From Sphingobacterium hotanense (lineage in GTDB: Bacteria; Bacteroidota; Bacteroidia; Sphingobacteriales; Sphingobacteriaceae), in the NCBI RefSeq assembly GCF_008274825.1, contig NZ_CP030848.1:3409618-3473617 (forward strand): a stretch of 64,000 bases of DNA, in the 5' to 3' direction. The notes beneath the pieces were generated by a model that ran no database searches, was not told the DNA's origin, and saw nothing but the letters and a program-made list of their open reading frames with translations. Below are positions 55,590 to 64,000 of this stretch, piece after piece (the first letter of the stretch is position 1; each line of letters starts with the position of its first letter). A program made the position numbers and the translations under genes.

Positions 55590-55811
55590 TTATCTTTCCC
55601 ACCAAAATAATTGATTAAATCCCGACTTCTTCGTCCAATTTAAAGATTTATAATAACGTGAATAGTTATATTGATGTTGATCCGGAATATAACATGATAA
55701 CCCCGAAAACTTCTTTAACGGAACACCCAAAAAATGAGTCGTATAAATCTTAAAGAGAACGACTTTATCAATCGCTTCCTCTAATTTTTTAGCAGCTTCG
55801 AAATTCAAGTG
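55590..55811 (-). pseudogene. C-terminal remnant of the clostripain gene beyond an in-frame stop
   Basis: The same frame continues for 73 codons after the TGA: HLNFEAAKKLEEAIDK, then the family-like GLSCYIPDQHQYNYSRYYKS and LNWTKKSGFNQLFW, to a normal stop at 55590. The only start here is a TTG two codons past the TGA, so it is not an independent gene. A single base change from CGA (Arg) or TGG (Trp) would explain the stop; a sequencing error is also possible. Confidence 0.8.
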
Positions 55812-56741
55812 TCACTGTCCAAAATCTAGAAAATCAAATGCGGAAATTGGCGACGTTCGGTCCAAATCTAGTCGCTGAATACCATCTCGACGAACCCTTT
55901 TAACATTCATCTCCGATATCAACAACCTTGTAGTTTCTGCTAACGTTTCTAATTGCTCCATGTCAATGAGGGAAAATGTTGCAGAACGCAAGATGCCGTC
56001 CTTTTCGTTATAATACTTATAAGTGGCTCGCGCGACTTCCATTAGCCCAGAAGGTATATCCTGGTGAAACAACCCATTCAAAACTTGATGGTAGGGCATT
56101 CCTGTGTTGATTATCTCTGTCGGAGAAGCTAAAACGAGTGGCGTTATATCCTTCAGTTCATACAGGACCTCTACAGATGCCATTGAACAAGCATCAAAAA
56201 CAAGAAAATCTAAATTAGTGGGCAGTGCTTTTTTCAGCGCCTTGATATCCATTGTCCTACCGTCATCATCGCCAAAGGATCGTGTTTTCAGTTTCGAAGT
56301 CCCCGGCAACCAGTTCGAGGCATGTGACCAAAGCACCAATCCATAAGACTTCGCCGGGGCTAATTTCTGCATATCATCCATCACCATTTTCATGATTTTT
56401 GGATCGGAAGAATCATGGTCAGGATAGCTTTTCAGAACGGCGCTCTTTATTTCACGGGAATTATCATAACTAATGCGATATATACGAGGAGATTGACCAA
56501 AAATCTTTGCATAGACGATTAACGTGCCATCAATATTCCGAAAACCCTCTTCCATTTGATTTATGTTGTCATAAGCATTTCCTGCGAGATTATTGTTTGC
56601 AGCCATGTAAAGAAAGATGGTCCGTTCTGCTAAAATCTCATGGGGTTCCTTCTTACAAGAAAATAATACAGCTAAAATGAAAACTGCAAATAGTCGATAT
56701 AACCAAATATTAAACATGCTCGTATTTATCAAATTCGTCAA
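55812..56741 (-). CDS. Clostripain-family (C11) cysteine protease, truncated by an in-frame TGA
   Basis: 309 aa up to the TGA at 55812-55814. Lipoprotein signal FILAVLFSC (Cys29; an alternative start at 56717 gives a shorter signal). The catalytic dyad is intact: His140 in GLVLWSHASNW and Cys185 in VFDACSMAS. C11 enzymes cleave after Arg/Lys. The reading frame continues after the stop with family-like sequence (next entry). The start codon overlaps the stop of the EEP gene, so this is the last gene of the secreted-protein operon. Confidence 0.85.
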   Translation of the reverse strand: MTNLINTSMFNIWLYRLFAVFILAVLFSCKKEPHEILAERTIFLYMAANNNLAGNAYDNINQMEEGFRNIDGTLIVYAKIFGQSPRIYRISYDNSREIKSAVLKSYPDHDSSDPKIMKMVMDDMQKLAPAKSYGLVLWSHASNWLPGTSKLKTRSFGDDDGRTMDIKALKKALPTNLDFLVFDACSMASVEVLYELKDITPLVLASPTEIINTGMPYHQVLNGLFHQDIPSGLMEVARATYKYYNEKDGILRSATFSLIDMEQLETLAETTRLLISEMNVKRVRRDGIQRLDLDRTSPISAFDFLDFGQ

Positions 56742-57781
56742 TTGATTATTTCCTTAATTAGGTAAATAAGAACAGGGAAATGGTCAGAATAACCATTTTG
56801 AAACATATTACCTGAAAACGTGCGAAAGGGATAACCCTTATAACGACCTTCCTTACTGATCAAAAAGTCGGGATTGAAGATCTCAGATTTCCAAAATTTT
56901 AAAGCGCCTCGATCCGCATCAAGCAATGCTGATGAAATGATCAATTGATCAAATAAATTCCATTTGCCTAAATACCCTAAGGTTCCAATACCACGTTGAT
57001 AATAGCCGTACATCGTATTAAACAATCCACCCGGAGCAACATGTTCTTTTTTTACTTGAGCTTTCAACACTTTAGTTAAGCTCTTATCGACTGGATCATC
57101 ATTAAAATCGCCCATAATGACAATCTTAGCATCCTTATCTACGCGTTGGATCGAATCGATACTCGTTTTTAGAATGTTCGCAGCATGTCCTCTAAGCTTC
57201 CATGAGTCTGCGGTAAAACGAGAAGGCCAGTGGTTTACATAGATATAGATTATCTCGTTCGATAATCGTCCTTTCACCAACAGAATATCCCTTGTGACAT
57301 AATCAGCGTTTTCAGGCATCCTAAAGGGAATTGCTTTTGACTCAATTAGCTCAAACTGTCTAGCATCGTAAAGCAAGCCAACATCGATCCCCCTACGATC
57401 TGGAGAATCGAAATGCACAATTTGATATTTATTATCTCGTATCCCTGGATCGGCAACCAAATCTTTTAAAACTTGTTGATTTTCGACTTCGCAGACTCCA
57501 ATGAGAACTGGTCCCGAGGGACTGTACTGTCTGCCCAGTTGGGATAACACCTGTCCCAGTCGTCTTATTTTCTTAGCATACTTTTCCTCCGTCCATTGCA
57601 ACGGGCCCATCGGTGTAAATTCTGCGTCATTACCCGACGTGTCGGCGATGGCATCAAATAAGTTTTCCAAATTATAAAAAGCAAGAGGAAAAACCTGAAA
57701 CTGTTTCTTTTGGGCCAGTAGAAGACACGACAAGTGAAGATAAAAAAAGAAAAACAGGGTAAGAATGAATACTCGCTTCAT
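56738..57781 (-). CDS. Secreted endonuclease/exonuclease/phosphatase-family protein
   Basis: 347 aa with a signal peptide (MKRVFILTLFFFFYLHLSCL, then LLAQKK). DNase-I-like fold: LAFYNLENLFD (Asn of strand 1), LIGVCEVENQQVLKDL with metal Glu, VNHWPSRF, IVIMGDFNDDPVD and SDHFPVLI. FYNLENLFD and GVCEVEN are typical of secreted Bacteroidota nucleases of this group. First base overlaps the DUF5689 gene. Likely periplasmic or surface DNase/RNase. Confidence 0.9.
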   Translation of the reverse strand: MKRVFILTLFFFFYLHLSCLLLAQKKQFQVFPLAFYNLENLFDAIADTSGNDAEFTPMGPLQWTEEKYAKKIRRLGQVLSQLGRQYSPSGPVLIGVCEVENQQVLKDLVADPGIRDNKYQIVHFDSPDRRGIDVGLLYDARQFELIESKAIPFRMPENADYVTRDILLVKGRLSNEIIYIYVNHWPSRFTADSWKLRGHAANILKTSIDSIQRVDKDAKIVIMGDFNDDPVDKSLTKVLKAQVKKEHVAPGGLFNTMYGYYQRGIGTLGYLGKWNLFDQLIISSALLDADRGALKFWKSEIFNPDFLISKEGRYKGYPFRTFSGNMFQNGYSDHFPVLIYLIKEIIN

Positions 57782-59133
57782 CAGTTACTGGTTTTACTGT
57801 TTAATACAATCACTTCTTCCTTCTTTTCTACCGCACTGCCACTTAATTCGATATTATCCAGTCGGAATCCAATCTTATTCGATTGCGATGACGAGATGAA
57901 CTCAATGATAAGATTAGCGCTTTGAGGCAAACCTTTCAACTCAATAGGATAGAATTTTCCATTATCACCAGCAGCGTTAGAAATAACTTTGCTCGGAACC
58001 GCCATCATATTGCCATTAACACGAATCTGAATCTGATCAAGATTTGCCGTCGAACCCGCATCAAATAAATTCGCTGTTAATTCATATTTAAGGTTAATAG
58101 TGCCCTTATTCAGACTGTTGATTCCGGAAATTTTAACCGTTGCATCTCGATTTGCCGGCAACCAGATATGGGCACCGCTTCCACTGGAGATACTTCGTAT
58201 ATCCGCATTTTTACTGTCATCCTCATATTTCACTGGTGCTTTCATATCGAAGTCGGTAAAATCATTGATCTTTGGCCTGTTGCCCGACCCGTAACGCTGG
58301 TTACCAAAAGTCTCTCTAAAGAATATTGCTGTATTCGGTTCAACGGTCTCTTCTTCCGTCCCGTCAAAATTGCCAATATCTGATTTCGTTCTTAAGACCA
58401 ATTGCCAAGCACCATTAAAGCGCCCCAACACCCCGAACAATTTCCCCTTGCCTTTTGGCAAGGGCTCACGAGAGAAATCTGCATAATTACTCGTTCGAAC
58501 ATCTAGCGTTTTTCCAGAGGCGTCTTTGATGCTTTCATTCGTCGTTCGATCTCCGGTAATAAACGCGTTCTTTCCACCGTTGATGAAGCGGATATCATTC
58601 AATTCAACCAATTGATGCAAATACTCCTCAGACATATCCGAAATCGAGATTTTCTTTGCCTCAACGTTCTTCATATTCGGCCAAGAATTGGCGAAGGCAC
58701 GAGTCTGAAAATCATCCCAGCGAATGCGGTTTGCCTGTGTTTTCGCCATACCTAACTGCAACTCATCGCCATATTTCAACATATATAAACCTTTCAAATG
58801 CACGAAGAGCTCCTGCCCTACTTGATAAGAGCCATAGATCGCATTCTGATCGATGCCGATATTCAAACCCGCTGTCTCATCTTGTATATAGATCTGTTTA
58901 TAGATATTCCCAGACTCATCATTTCCCACAACCGTACCTTTAATAATAAATTCGTCGGTAACTTCCGTTGGGGCTGTAATGTTTTTGAATTGCGTCTTAA
59001 GTTGCTTAATGCTGATATTATTCAGTTTTCCACTGTATTTAGGCTCCGTTAAAGGTGGCGGAGTATAATCGCGTTCGCAAGCAGCAATAACTAAAGCAAC
59101 TAACAGCGATAATATGATGTAGATCTTCTTCAT
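57781..59133 (-). CDS. DUF5689 lipoprotein with shared C-terminal module
   Basis: 450 aa. Lipobox VIAAC (Cys19). About 35-245 is the DUF5689 region with an OB-fold-like pattern (FIIKGTVVGNDESGN, IYIQDETAGLNIGID, VHLKGLYMLKYGDELQLG). About 265-440 is a beta-rich module starting FFRETFGNQ and containing HIWLPANRDATVKI and GFRLDNIELSG. The fimbrillin-like protein at 61984-63396 ends in a related module. Surface exposed; OB folds of this type accompany secreted nucleases, so nucleic-acid binding is plausible but inferred. Confidence 0.88.
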   Translation of the reverse strand: MKKIYIILSLLVALVIAACERDYTPPPLTEPKYSGKLNNISIKQLKTQFKNITAPTEVTDEFIIKGTVVGNDESGNIYKQIYIQDETAGLNIGIDQNAIYGSYQVGQELFVHLKGLYMLKYGDELQLGMAKTQANRIRWDDFQTRAFANSWPNMKNVEAKKISISDMSEEYLHQLVELNDIRFINGGKNAFITGDRTTNESIKDASGKTLDVRTSNYADFSREPLPKGKGKLFGVLGRFNGAWQLVLRTKSDIGNFDGTEEETVEPNTAIFFRETFGNQRYGSGNRPKINDFTDFDMKAPVKYEDDSKNADIRSISSGSGAHIWLPANRDATVKISGINSLNKGTINLKYELTANLFDAGSTANLDQIQIRVNGNMMAVPSKVISNAAGDNGKFYPIELKGLPQSANLIIEFISSSQSNKIGFRLDNIELSGSAVEKKEEVIVLNSKTSN

Positions 59134-59145
59134 CGTTTTTATTTT

Positions 59146-61905
59146 TTAGAATCTATAACTTGTGTTGAGAAACACATTCAAACCCTGCATATAGAAGTAT
59201 CTAGGCGCAAATTGATTCGGCCACTTCGTGCTCAACCGACCCTGCTCGAATCCTCCGGTACGAATTTTCTTATCGTTCAGAAAGTTGACGATAGAAAAGT
59301 TAACACTTAACGACTTTCTATTTTTCAGGTAGAGCAATTTGCCAATCGACGCGTCAAACGTAATAGCGTCCGTTAAGCGCTCCTGCGCGCTTAACTGTAG
59401 ATATGCATTATAACTCTGAGTATCATTGGGATTGATATTAGCATAATTAGATGCAATGCGGCGTAGAGGGACTGCAGATAAATACATTCTCCCTGCATAA
59501 TTGCCGCTTAGTTCGAAAAACCAGAAATCATAAAAATATCGTGCCGCCAAAATTCCGGCGAACTGAGGTGTTCCCGAAACATATACATGTTTTAAGTACA
59601 CCTTCTCCTGTACATTTACCAATTTTCCATTTTCAGAATTCATAGTCCCCATTGGATTTGCGGAATAAAAATACTCACCCAGATTCAATATAGCATCGAT
59701 GCTCCAATGCCGATCAGGCGTCAGTGTCGCTGCTGCTTCTAAACCACGATGCACCTTCGATACACCCGATAATTGGTGGAACACAAAAGTTCGCTCCGAA
59801 TCATGGTAGTACTGCATCCGCTCAACCTGATCATTAAAATTCGTTTGGAATAGACTAATTCGACCGGCTATTTTCGGCGTGGAGAAAATGTAGTTCAAAT
59901 CACTCTGAAAAACACGAGCACTTTTGAGGTTTAAAGCCGTTTGATCGGTCGATCGAGACATGATGTAAGCGCGGTCCGGAACAGGGGCCTCCGTTAGCAA
60001 GCCCACGTTCACAGATAGAAAATGTCGACCCGAAAACTTATAGTTCATACCTCCTTTTAGTGCAAAATCAAAAAACTGATGTTTTGTTCCCTTGCCATAT
60101 GAAGAGTTTGGAAATCGACCATTTTTCATCTTTCCGCTTCGTCTGAAATCAACATAAGAGAACTTACTCCCATAATAGAAATCGAAAGACTTCGTCTTAT
60201 GCTGATTATTAAACCAAATACTTGCCGACTGTATTCCGATTTCAAAGTCATAACCAAAAATATCACCGACATACACTTTACGATCTGGAAACAATAAATC
60301 GTTCTGCTTTCGAGTTTCGAAATCTGCAAACTCTTTCTCGCGTTCGGCGAACTTATCGTAGTCTGTTACGAAATCTGCACCCAACAAGTCATTAACTGTT
60401 TTATATTGAAATGAAGTCGATTTTCGAGCCTCTACACCCGCCGTAATGGACATGTTATTGTCATAAAGCTTATGGAAATTAACATTCATGGTGCCCTCTA
60501 ATAAATCAAAATGCCGACGCTCGACCATGTAGAGTGCCTCGCCTGCATATTTCCTCCGATGCTCCGGATTTCGGTTTTGCGCATAGAGATCATCCCAGTC
60601 GATTTGGGTGATTTTTGAATCTCCAGAAATCCATCTATTCGTTAATCCACTAATGTCTAAGGATGTACGGGAGCTATCCTGTAATTGAAAGGACGGTAAT
60701 TTCCTGTAATAGTCTGGTCTAGGATCCATCGCATCATACCAGTTCAAGGCTGAATTGCTATAACGCCCATAATGTACCATCGCTCCACTGCTTAACGACG
60801 TTCGCTCGTCTACACGCCAAATGTGTGATAGAATAGCCGTAGGATCAAAAGCCTTCACGATTCTTGAATTCCGAACCTTCCCATTTTGATAACCCCAATT
60901 TGGATTGTAGAGATTATTCTTGGTCAAGTCGTAGGCTTCCTGAAATGACGACCCCTGTTGTCCGCGGACGACCGGTGAACCATAGGTAACAAGAGATAGG
61001 GAATGTTGTCCCTCAGCCCATTGTCTTTCGACAGACAGCGCATAAGAAACATTTTCATAAGACGTTCCTTCGATATAGCCACGGTCGGAAAATCGCCCAC
61101 CTAAAGCACCTACAAATGCCCAGCCGCGATCAGACATCCCCGTCGCATAGCTTAGAATACTACGAGCATAGTAATTCCTATTTGTATAAGATAGAGTAAC
61201 CCTGGCTCCGGGGGCATATGACCCTGCCCGCATATTGATATTTTCAGACCCACCTATGGATCCAAAAGTGAAAGTTCCGCTATTATTGTAATTGACCACA
61301 TCACCATTACGCGTCAGGTCATTCAATGCACCAATGGATGCATAATTAAATACTCGACGGTATTGGTCATTTGCCAATACCCCATTGATAAAAGTCTGTT
61401 CGTAGATTGGATCATAGCCTCGAACACGATATCGAAATGGAGACAGCTTAAAGCCAACTTTATTCAGATAAATATCATTCGATAAGATGACAGAGGATTG
61501 AACCTCTTGATTCGAGATATCAGCATCGCCAAGAATATCTTCGTCAATAACGCCCAACAGCATTTGGTAGTCAACTTTCGGTTCTAGCACAAGCTCTATT
61601 GGGTCTAAGCGTAAAGTATCACCTTCCTTAATAATCAGCTCTAACTGAAAAGGTCGATAACCTGCTGCTCGGATACTAAGCTGTTCAGATCCTGCTTCTA
61701 AATTCACAAACAGGAACTGACCATTCTCATTGCTGATTGTTGATTGCTGATTATTGGCTAGGTCTATCTGTATGCCAACCAATGGAGCCTGCGTTCCTGC
61801 TTCCAGAACCACACCACTGACCTGTGCTTTCTCTTGAGCAATAAGTAGCATGCTTCTCCAAAAGAGAAAGAATATTATGATGAGTAGCTTTCTACACATA
61901 CGCAA
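59146..61905 (-). CDS. TonB-dependent outer-membrane receptor with carboxypeptidase-like N-domain
   Basis: 919 aa. Signal peptide (about 1-23, ending IAQEK), then a CarboxypepD_reg-like domain (about 27-110, VSGVVLEAGTQAPLVGIQI), a plug region (about 115-235) and a large beta barrel ending LNTSYRF with a terminal aromatic. There is no SusD gene beside it, so it is not a classical polysaccharide SusCD pair. Its position between a fimbrillin and DUF5689/nuclease genes suggests uptake of a product released by these enzymes. Confidence 0.9.
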   Translation of the reverse strand: MRMCRKLLIIIFFLFWRSMLLIAQEKAQVSGVVLEAGTQAPLVGIQIDLANNQQSTISNENGQFLFVNLEAGSEQLSIRAAGYRPFQLELIIKEGDTLRLDPIELVLEPKVDYQMLLGVIDEDILGDADISNQEVQSSVILSNDIYLNKVGFKLSPFRYRVRGYDPIYEQTFINGVLANDQYRRVFNYASIGALNDLTRNGDVVNYNNSGTFTFGSIGGSENINMRAGSYAPGARVTLSYTNRNYYARSILSYATGMSDRGWAFVGALGGRFSDRGYIEGTSYENVSYALSVERQWAEGQHSLSLVTYGSPVVRGQQGSSFQEAYDLTKNNLYNPNWGYQNGKVRNSRIVKAFDPTAILSHIWRVDERTSLSSGAMVHYGRYSNSALNWYDAMDPRPDYYRKLPSFQLQDSSRTSLDISGLTNRWISGDSKITQIDWDDLYAQNRNPEHRRKYAGEALYMVERRHFDLLEGTMNVNFHKLYDNNMSITAGVEARKSTSFQYKTVNDLLGADFVTDYDKFAEREKEFADFETRKQNDLLFPDRKVYVGDIFGYDFEIGIQSASIWFNNQHKTKSFDFYYGSKFSYVDFRRSGKMKNGRFPNSSYGKGTKHQFFDFALKGGMNYKFSGRHFLSVNVGLLTEAPVPDRAYIMSRSTDQTALNLKSARVFQSDLNYIFSTPKIAGRISLFQTNFNDQVERMQYYHDSERTFVFHQLSGVSKVHRGLEAAATLTPDRHWSIDAILNLGEYFYSANPMGTMNSENGKLVNVQEKVYLKHVYVSGTPQFAGILAARYFYDFWFFELSGNYAGRMYLSAVPLRRIASNYANINPNDTQSYNAYLQLSAQERLTDAITFDASIGKLLYLKNRKSLSVNFSIVNFLNDKKIRTGGFEQGRLSTKWPNQFAPRYFYMQGLNVFLNTSYRF

Positions 61906-61933
61906 TTATATTAATCATTGAAAACTGAAAGAA

Positions 61934-61955
61934 TGAGGCTAGAGAATTAGCCTCA
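61934..61955. terminator. Hairpin between the fimbrillin and TonB-receptor genes
   Basis: TGAGGCTA-GAGAAT-TAGCCTCA, 8-bp stem. No U-run follows on the minus strand, so it is more likely an mRNA-stability or attenuation element than a full terminator. Confidence 0.45.
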
Positions 61956-61983
61956 CTCATAGAATCAAATCTGGGTGTTAACC

Positions 61984-63396
61984 CTATTTGGTTCCGAATA
62001 TTTTGATGTTATCGATACGATATCCAGCCTTATTCTCTGCAGCTTGGGCTGAAATCTCTACAGTTAAGTTTGCAGCACTCGCAATACCGTTGATTGCAAC
62101 CTCGCTAAACTGGTTCTGCCCCCCTAAGGTTCCACTCGTTGGATAATCTACTCCATTGATCTTAACCTTCAGTGCAGCAATGTCAGCGTTATTTCCATTA
62201 GCAGCTTGCTCATAGGTCATTCTTAACTTCGTATAGCCCGCAGCATTGATATTTTCAATCTTCCTACCCGTCGTTCTGTTGGCCGGAAACCAAACATGTG
62301 TATCCATGGTTGATGTTTGGCGAATATCTGCCCAACTGTCGGTGTACAAATCACTATATTTAACCGTTTTATTTTTAAAGTCTGAATAGGTTGCAAATCT
62401 ACCACGAGGATTTGATCTAGGCCCTTGTTCACCAAAATCTTCTTCAAAAAAAACTTGTTCAACGCCAACCGGGTCGATCGGTTTGATAGGCTCTTTGTCT
62501 TTATCCAAAATAACGCTGCTACCAGGCACAATCACCCAATCCGTAATCGTTGTTTCACCGATCTCAACAGCTTTTGTTATTCCCGCTTCCGTACGTAATT
62601 CGATGGTGTGATTGTATTTTTTTCCAGCTTCTAAATTGTAGGTAGTAGGCAATTTCCAAGTGAAGGAATTAGTGCCGATCGTGAATACAACGTCTTTTCC
62701 GCCATAAACTTCCGGAATCAAAATCGCTTCAACTGTTGAACCTGTTGTTCCAGCAGTAACTTTTGTCGAAATGTTTGTCGCAGTGGTCGGCGCTGTTAAA
62801 TTCCCGCTCGCTAAATCTAGTGAAGTCTGTGATAGTATGTTCTGGTAAGTAACAGCTAAACCATCTAAATTAGTAACACCAGGGCCTGCTTTAACTGTAA
62901 TCTCTACTTTCGATAAGCTATGCTTGAAATTCAGCTTTGCAATTTCAGAGTCCTTGCTAAAACCTGTCGCATTATTAGAATAAAGGACGTCGATGGCAGA
63001 CTGATTGCTCTGATCAGCAACATTGATTGCTACGCTTTTATCTCGAAGATCTGCCTTAAAAGGATAGTATGCAACAAAGTCTACAGTACCTTCATTAGGG
63101 TAGTTGATAATATCGTCTCCTGTGGCAGTAAAATTACCATTCCCAGCAGTGCTATATTTTTTATTTCCCGCAATTACATTACTTAAACCTGTACCTTGCT
63201 TCATAAAAACACCGATCGCATCGTCCTTGTCCCAAGAATTTCCGGATACGCGAGTTGTGCTATTTCCTGCTATCGTAGATGTGAATTGTACTCCATTTTC
63301 TGCCGTTTCTTCTAGATCACGGTAGGCATCGTTCTTACACGAGCTTCCTAGCAATAAGGCCAAGAAAGCCACGCTCAATATTTTTTTTGTGTTCAT
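61984..63396 (-). CDS. Fimbrillin-family lipoprotein with shared C-terminal module
   Basis: 470 aa. Lipobox LLGSSC (Cys20). About 35-310 matches the Mfa-like/fimbrillin pattern: RVSGNSWDKDDAIGVFMKQG, VDFVAYYPF, NFKHSLSKVEITVKAG and TYNLEAGKKYNHTIEL. The C-terminus (about 315-470) is a module starting FFEEDFGEQGP with HVWFPANRTTGRKI and GYRIDNIKIFG, like the end of the DUF5689 protein. Likely a surface protein rather than a pilus subunit. Confidence 0.88.
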   Translation of the reverse strand: MNTKKILSVAFLALLLGSSCKNDAYRDLEETAENGVQFTSTIAGNSTTRVSGNSWDKDDAIGVFMKQGTGLSNVIAGNKKYSTAGNGNFTATGDDIINYPNEGTVDFVAYYPFKADLRDKSVAINVADQSNQSAIDVLYSNNATGFSKDSEIAKLNFKHSLSKVEITVKAGPGVTNLDGLAVTYQNILSQTSLDLASGNLTAPTTATNISTKVTAGTTGSTVEAILIPEVYGGKDVVFTIGTNSFTWKLPTTYNLEAGKKYNHTIELRTEAGITKAVEIGETTITDWVIVPGSSVILDKDKEPIKPIDPVGVEQVFFEEDFGEQGPRSNPRGRFATYSDFKNKTVKYSDLYTDSWADIRQTSTMDTHVWFPANRTTGRKIENINAAGYTKLRMTYEQAANGNNADIAALKVKINGVDYPTSGTLGGQNQFSEVAINGIASAANLTVEISAQAAENKAGYRIDNIKIFGTK

Positions 63397-63431
63397 TGAA
63401 TGAGTAATTATTTGTAAAAAAAGTAAAAAAT

Positions 63432-64000
63432 TTATCGCCAGATTTGATTGTCTATTGTCCGTTTGACCGAAGGATCCAAGCCTGGAAAAAATGTCAAGCC
63501 TGTTAACTCTTCTAGGTCCGCCACACTTAATCGGTGGCTCATAAAATTATTGTCTGTCGGGAAGTATTTATTATCCATCTTAAAGCCGATGGCGTAGTAA
63601 TTGCTACCTCGTTTGACCGCCAAAGCCTTGTAATAATACTTTGGACGTGCAATTCTGTTCCTCCCCCTATCCATAACATAGTCGATCGTTTGGTCGTCTT
63701 TCGTTTGAATGACAGCGCCTGTAACGACATACATCGTATCAACAGCCGACTGAAAAGTCCAATTGCGTATCTTGTCTTCCAAACGCATCCATAGGCCTTG
63801 ATTCAAGAATGACTCCTGAGCCGTCATATTGGTATAATAAAATGTCGTCGCATTTTCAGCGAAGTTCTTCGTGCGGTCCGCGCTCGGTAATTGGTGGCCG
63901 CGATCAATGCCCGTTATACCAAAACCACTGGAAAGAAATGGTTGTGTATTTTGAGGAAATAGAGGATCGTAGCTCCAAGCATTCGTGCGTCGCTGAGAAC
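63432..64000 (-). CDS. DNA/RNA non-specific endonuclease (DRGH, His-Me finger), N-terminus outside window
   Basis: The frame is open to the right edge, giving at least 189 codons. The nuclease motif GIDRGHQLPSADR contains the catalytic His. TFYYTNMTAQESFLNQGLWMRLE holds the metal-binding Asn. The C-terminus (HRLSVADLEELTGLTFFPGL) is typical of NucA/Nuc1 enzymes. An internal ATG at 63827 is not the start, because the catalytic motif lies upstream of it. First visible gene of the operon; 35 bp before the fimbrillin gene. Confidence 0.92.
   Translation of the reverse strand, partial: SQRRTNAWSYDPLFPQNTQPFLSSGFGITGIDRGHQLPSADRTKNFAENATTFYYTNMTAQESFLNQGLWMRLEDKIRNWTFQSAVDTMYVVTGAVIQTKDDQTIDYVMDRGRNRIARPKYYYKALAVKRGSNYYAIGFKMDNKYFPTDNNFMSHRLSVADLEELTGLTFFPGLDPSVKRTIDNQIWR

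Noticed and set aside
55590..55808. Independent 72-aa gene after the clostripain stop
   Set aside because: It starts with TTG two codons after an in-frame TGA and continues the C11 family sequence, so it is the tail of the upstream gene.
55812..55814. TGA read as selenocysteine
   Set aside because: No cysteine is expected at this place in the family and no convincing SECIS-like hairpin is seen just after the codon.
63432..63827. 131-aa protein starting at the ATG at 63827
   Set aside because: The frame is open to the window edge, and the catalytic DRGH motif lies upstream of this ATG, so the true start is outside.

Overview
The window looks like a chromosomal segment of a Bacteroidota species, most probably Sphingobacterium or a close relative in the Sphingobacteriaceae. 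This is inferred from several things. Promoters fit the Bacteroidota TTG-N17..19-TAnnTTTG pattern (rpsA, the PASTA/mltG operon). Rho carries a long low-complexity insert, urocanate hydratase is the long form (670 aa), and a TamA-like barrel protein is a lipoprotein (TamL type). Fimbrillin, DUF5689 and carboxypeptidase-regulatory-like TonB receptor proteins are also present. No rRNA, tRNA or CRISPR array was recognised.

Layout. 1-15.4 kb is core metabolism: sppA (cut by the left edge), folK, an Hpt protein, pssA, rho, a sugar/H+ symporter next to a GlcNAc-kinase-like ATPase, a UPF0173 hydrolase with ybaB, tdk, gpx and a second GlcNAc-kinase-like gene. An IS1182-like element (9851-11611) interrupts the intergenic space after a small hypothetical gene. 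15.6-18.3 kb is a secreted M14 metallopeptidase. 18.3-21.9 kb is a repeat-rich island with two near-identical IS110-family elements. 21.9-31.5 kb holds ddl, a PASTA/mltG/thioesterase/YihY/hybrid-kinase run, rpsA and a rhodanese. 31.5-39.2 kb is pirin plus the hutG-hutU-hutI-hutH histidine-degradation operon and a divergent LysR regulator. 39.2-48.9 kb holds transporters, an rRNA/tRNA methyltransferase, tamL, serS and two tandem DNase-I-fold proteins. 49-55.5 kb holds a glycosyltransferase/UPF0104 trio and the topoisomerase IV A subunit. 55.6-64 kb is one minus-strand operon of secreted proteins: a clostripain-type protease broken by an in-frame TGA, an EEP nuclease, a DUF5689 lipoprotein, a TonB-dependent receptor, a fimbrillin and a DRGH non-specific nuclease cut by the right edge. 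It may be a locus for capturing extracellular nucleic acid.

The most interesting part is the island at 18.3-21.9 kb. Both IS110 elements sit at the same point of a dispersed intergenic repeat. The 5' non-coding region of each carries what looks like a bridge RNA. Its four guide segments can be read off by eye: two match the repeat flanking the insertion and two match the joined ends of the element. The target repeat itself is organised: 76-bp tandem units made of a purine-rich AGGA motif plus an array of TAG triplets spaced exactly 7 bp apart. Related 7-bp TAG arrays start at or run through the stop codons of four other genes, followed in three of these cases by a strong hairpin terminator.
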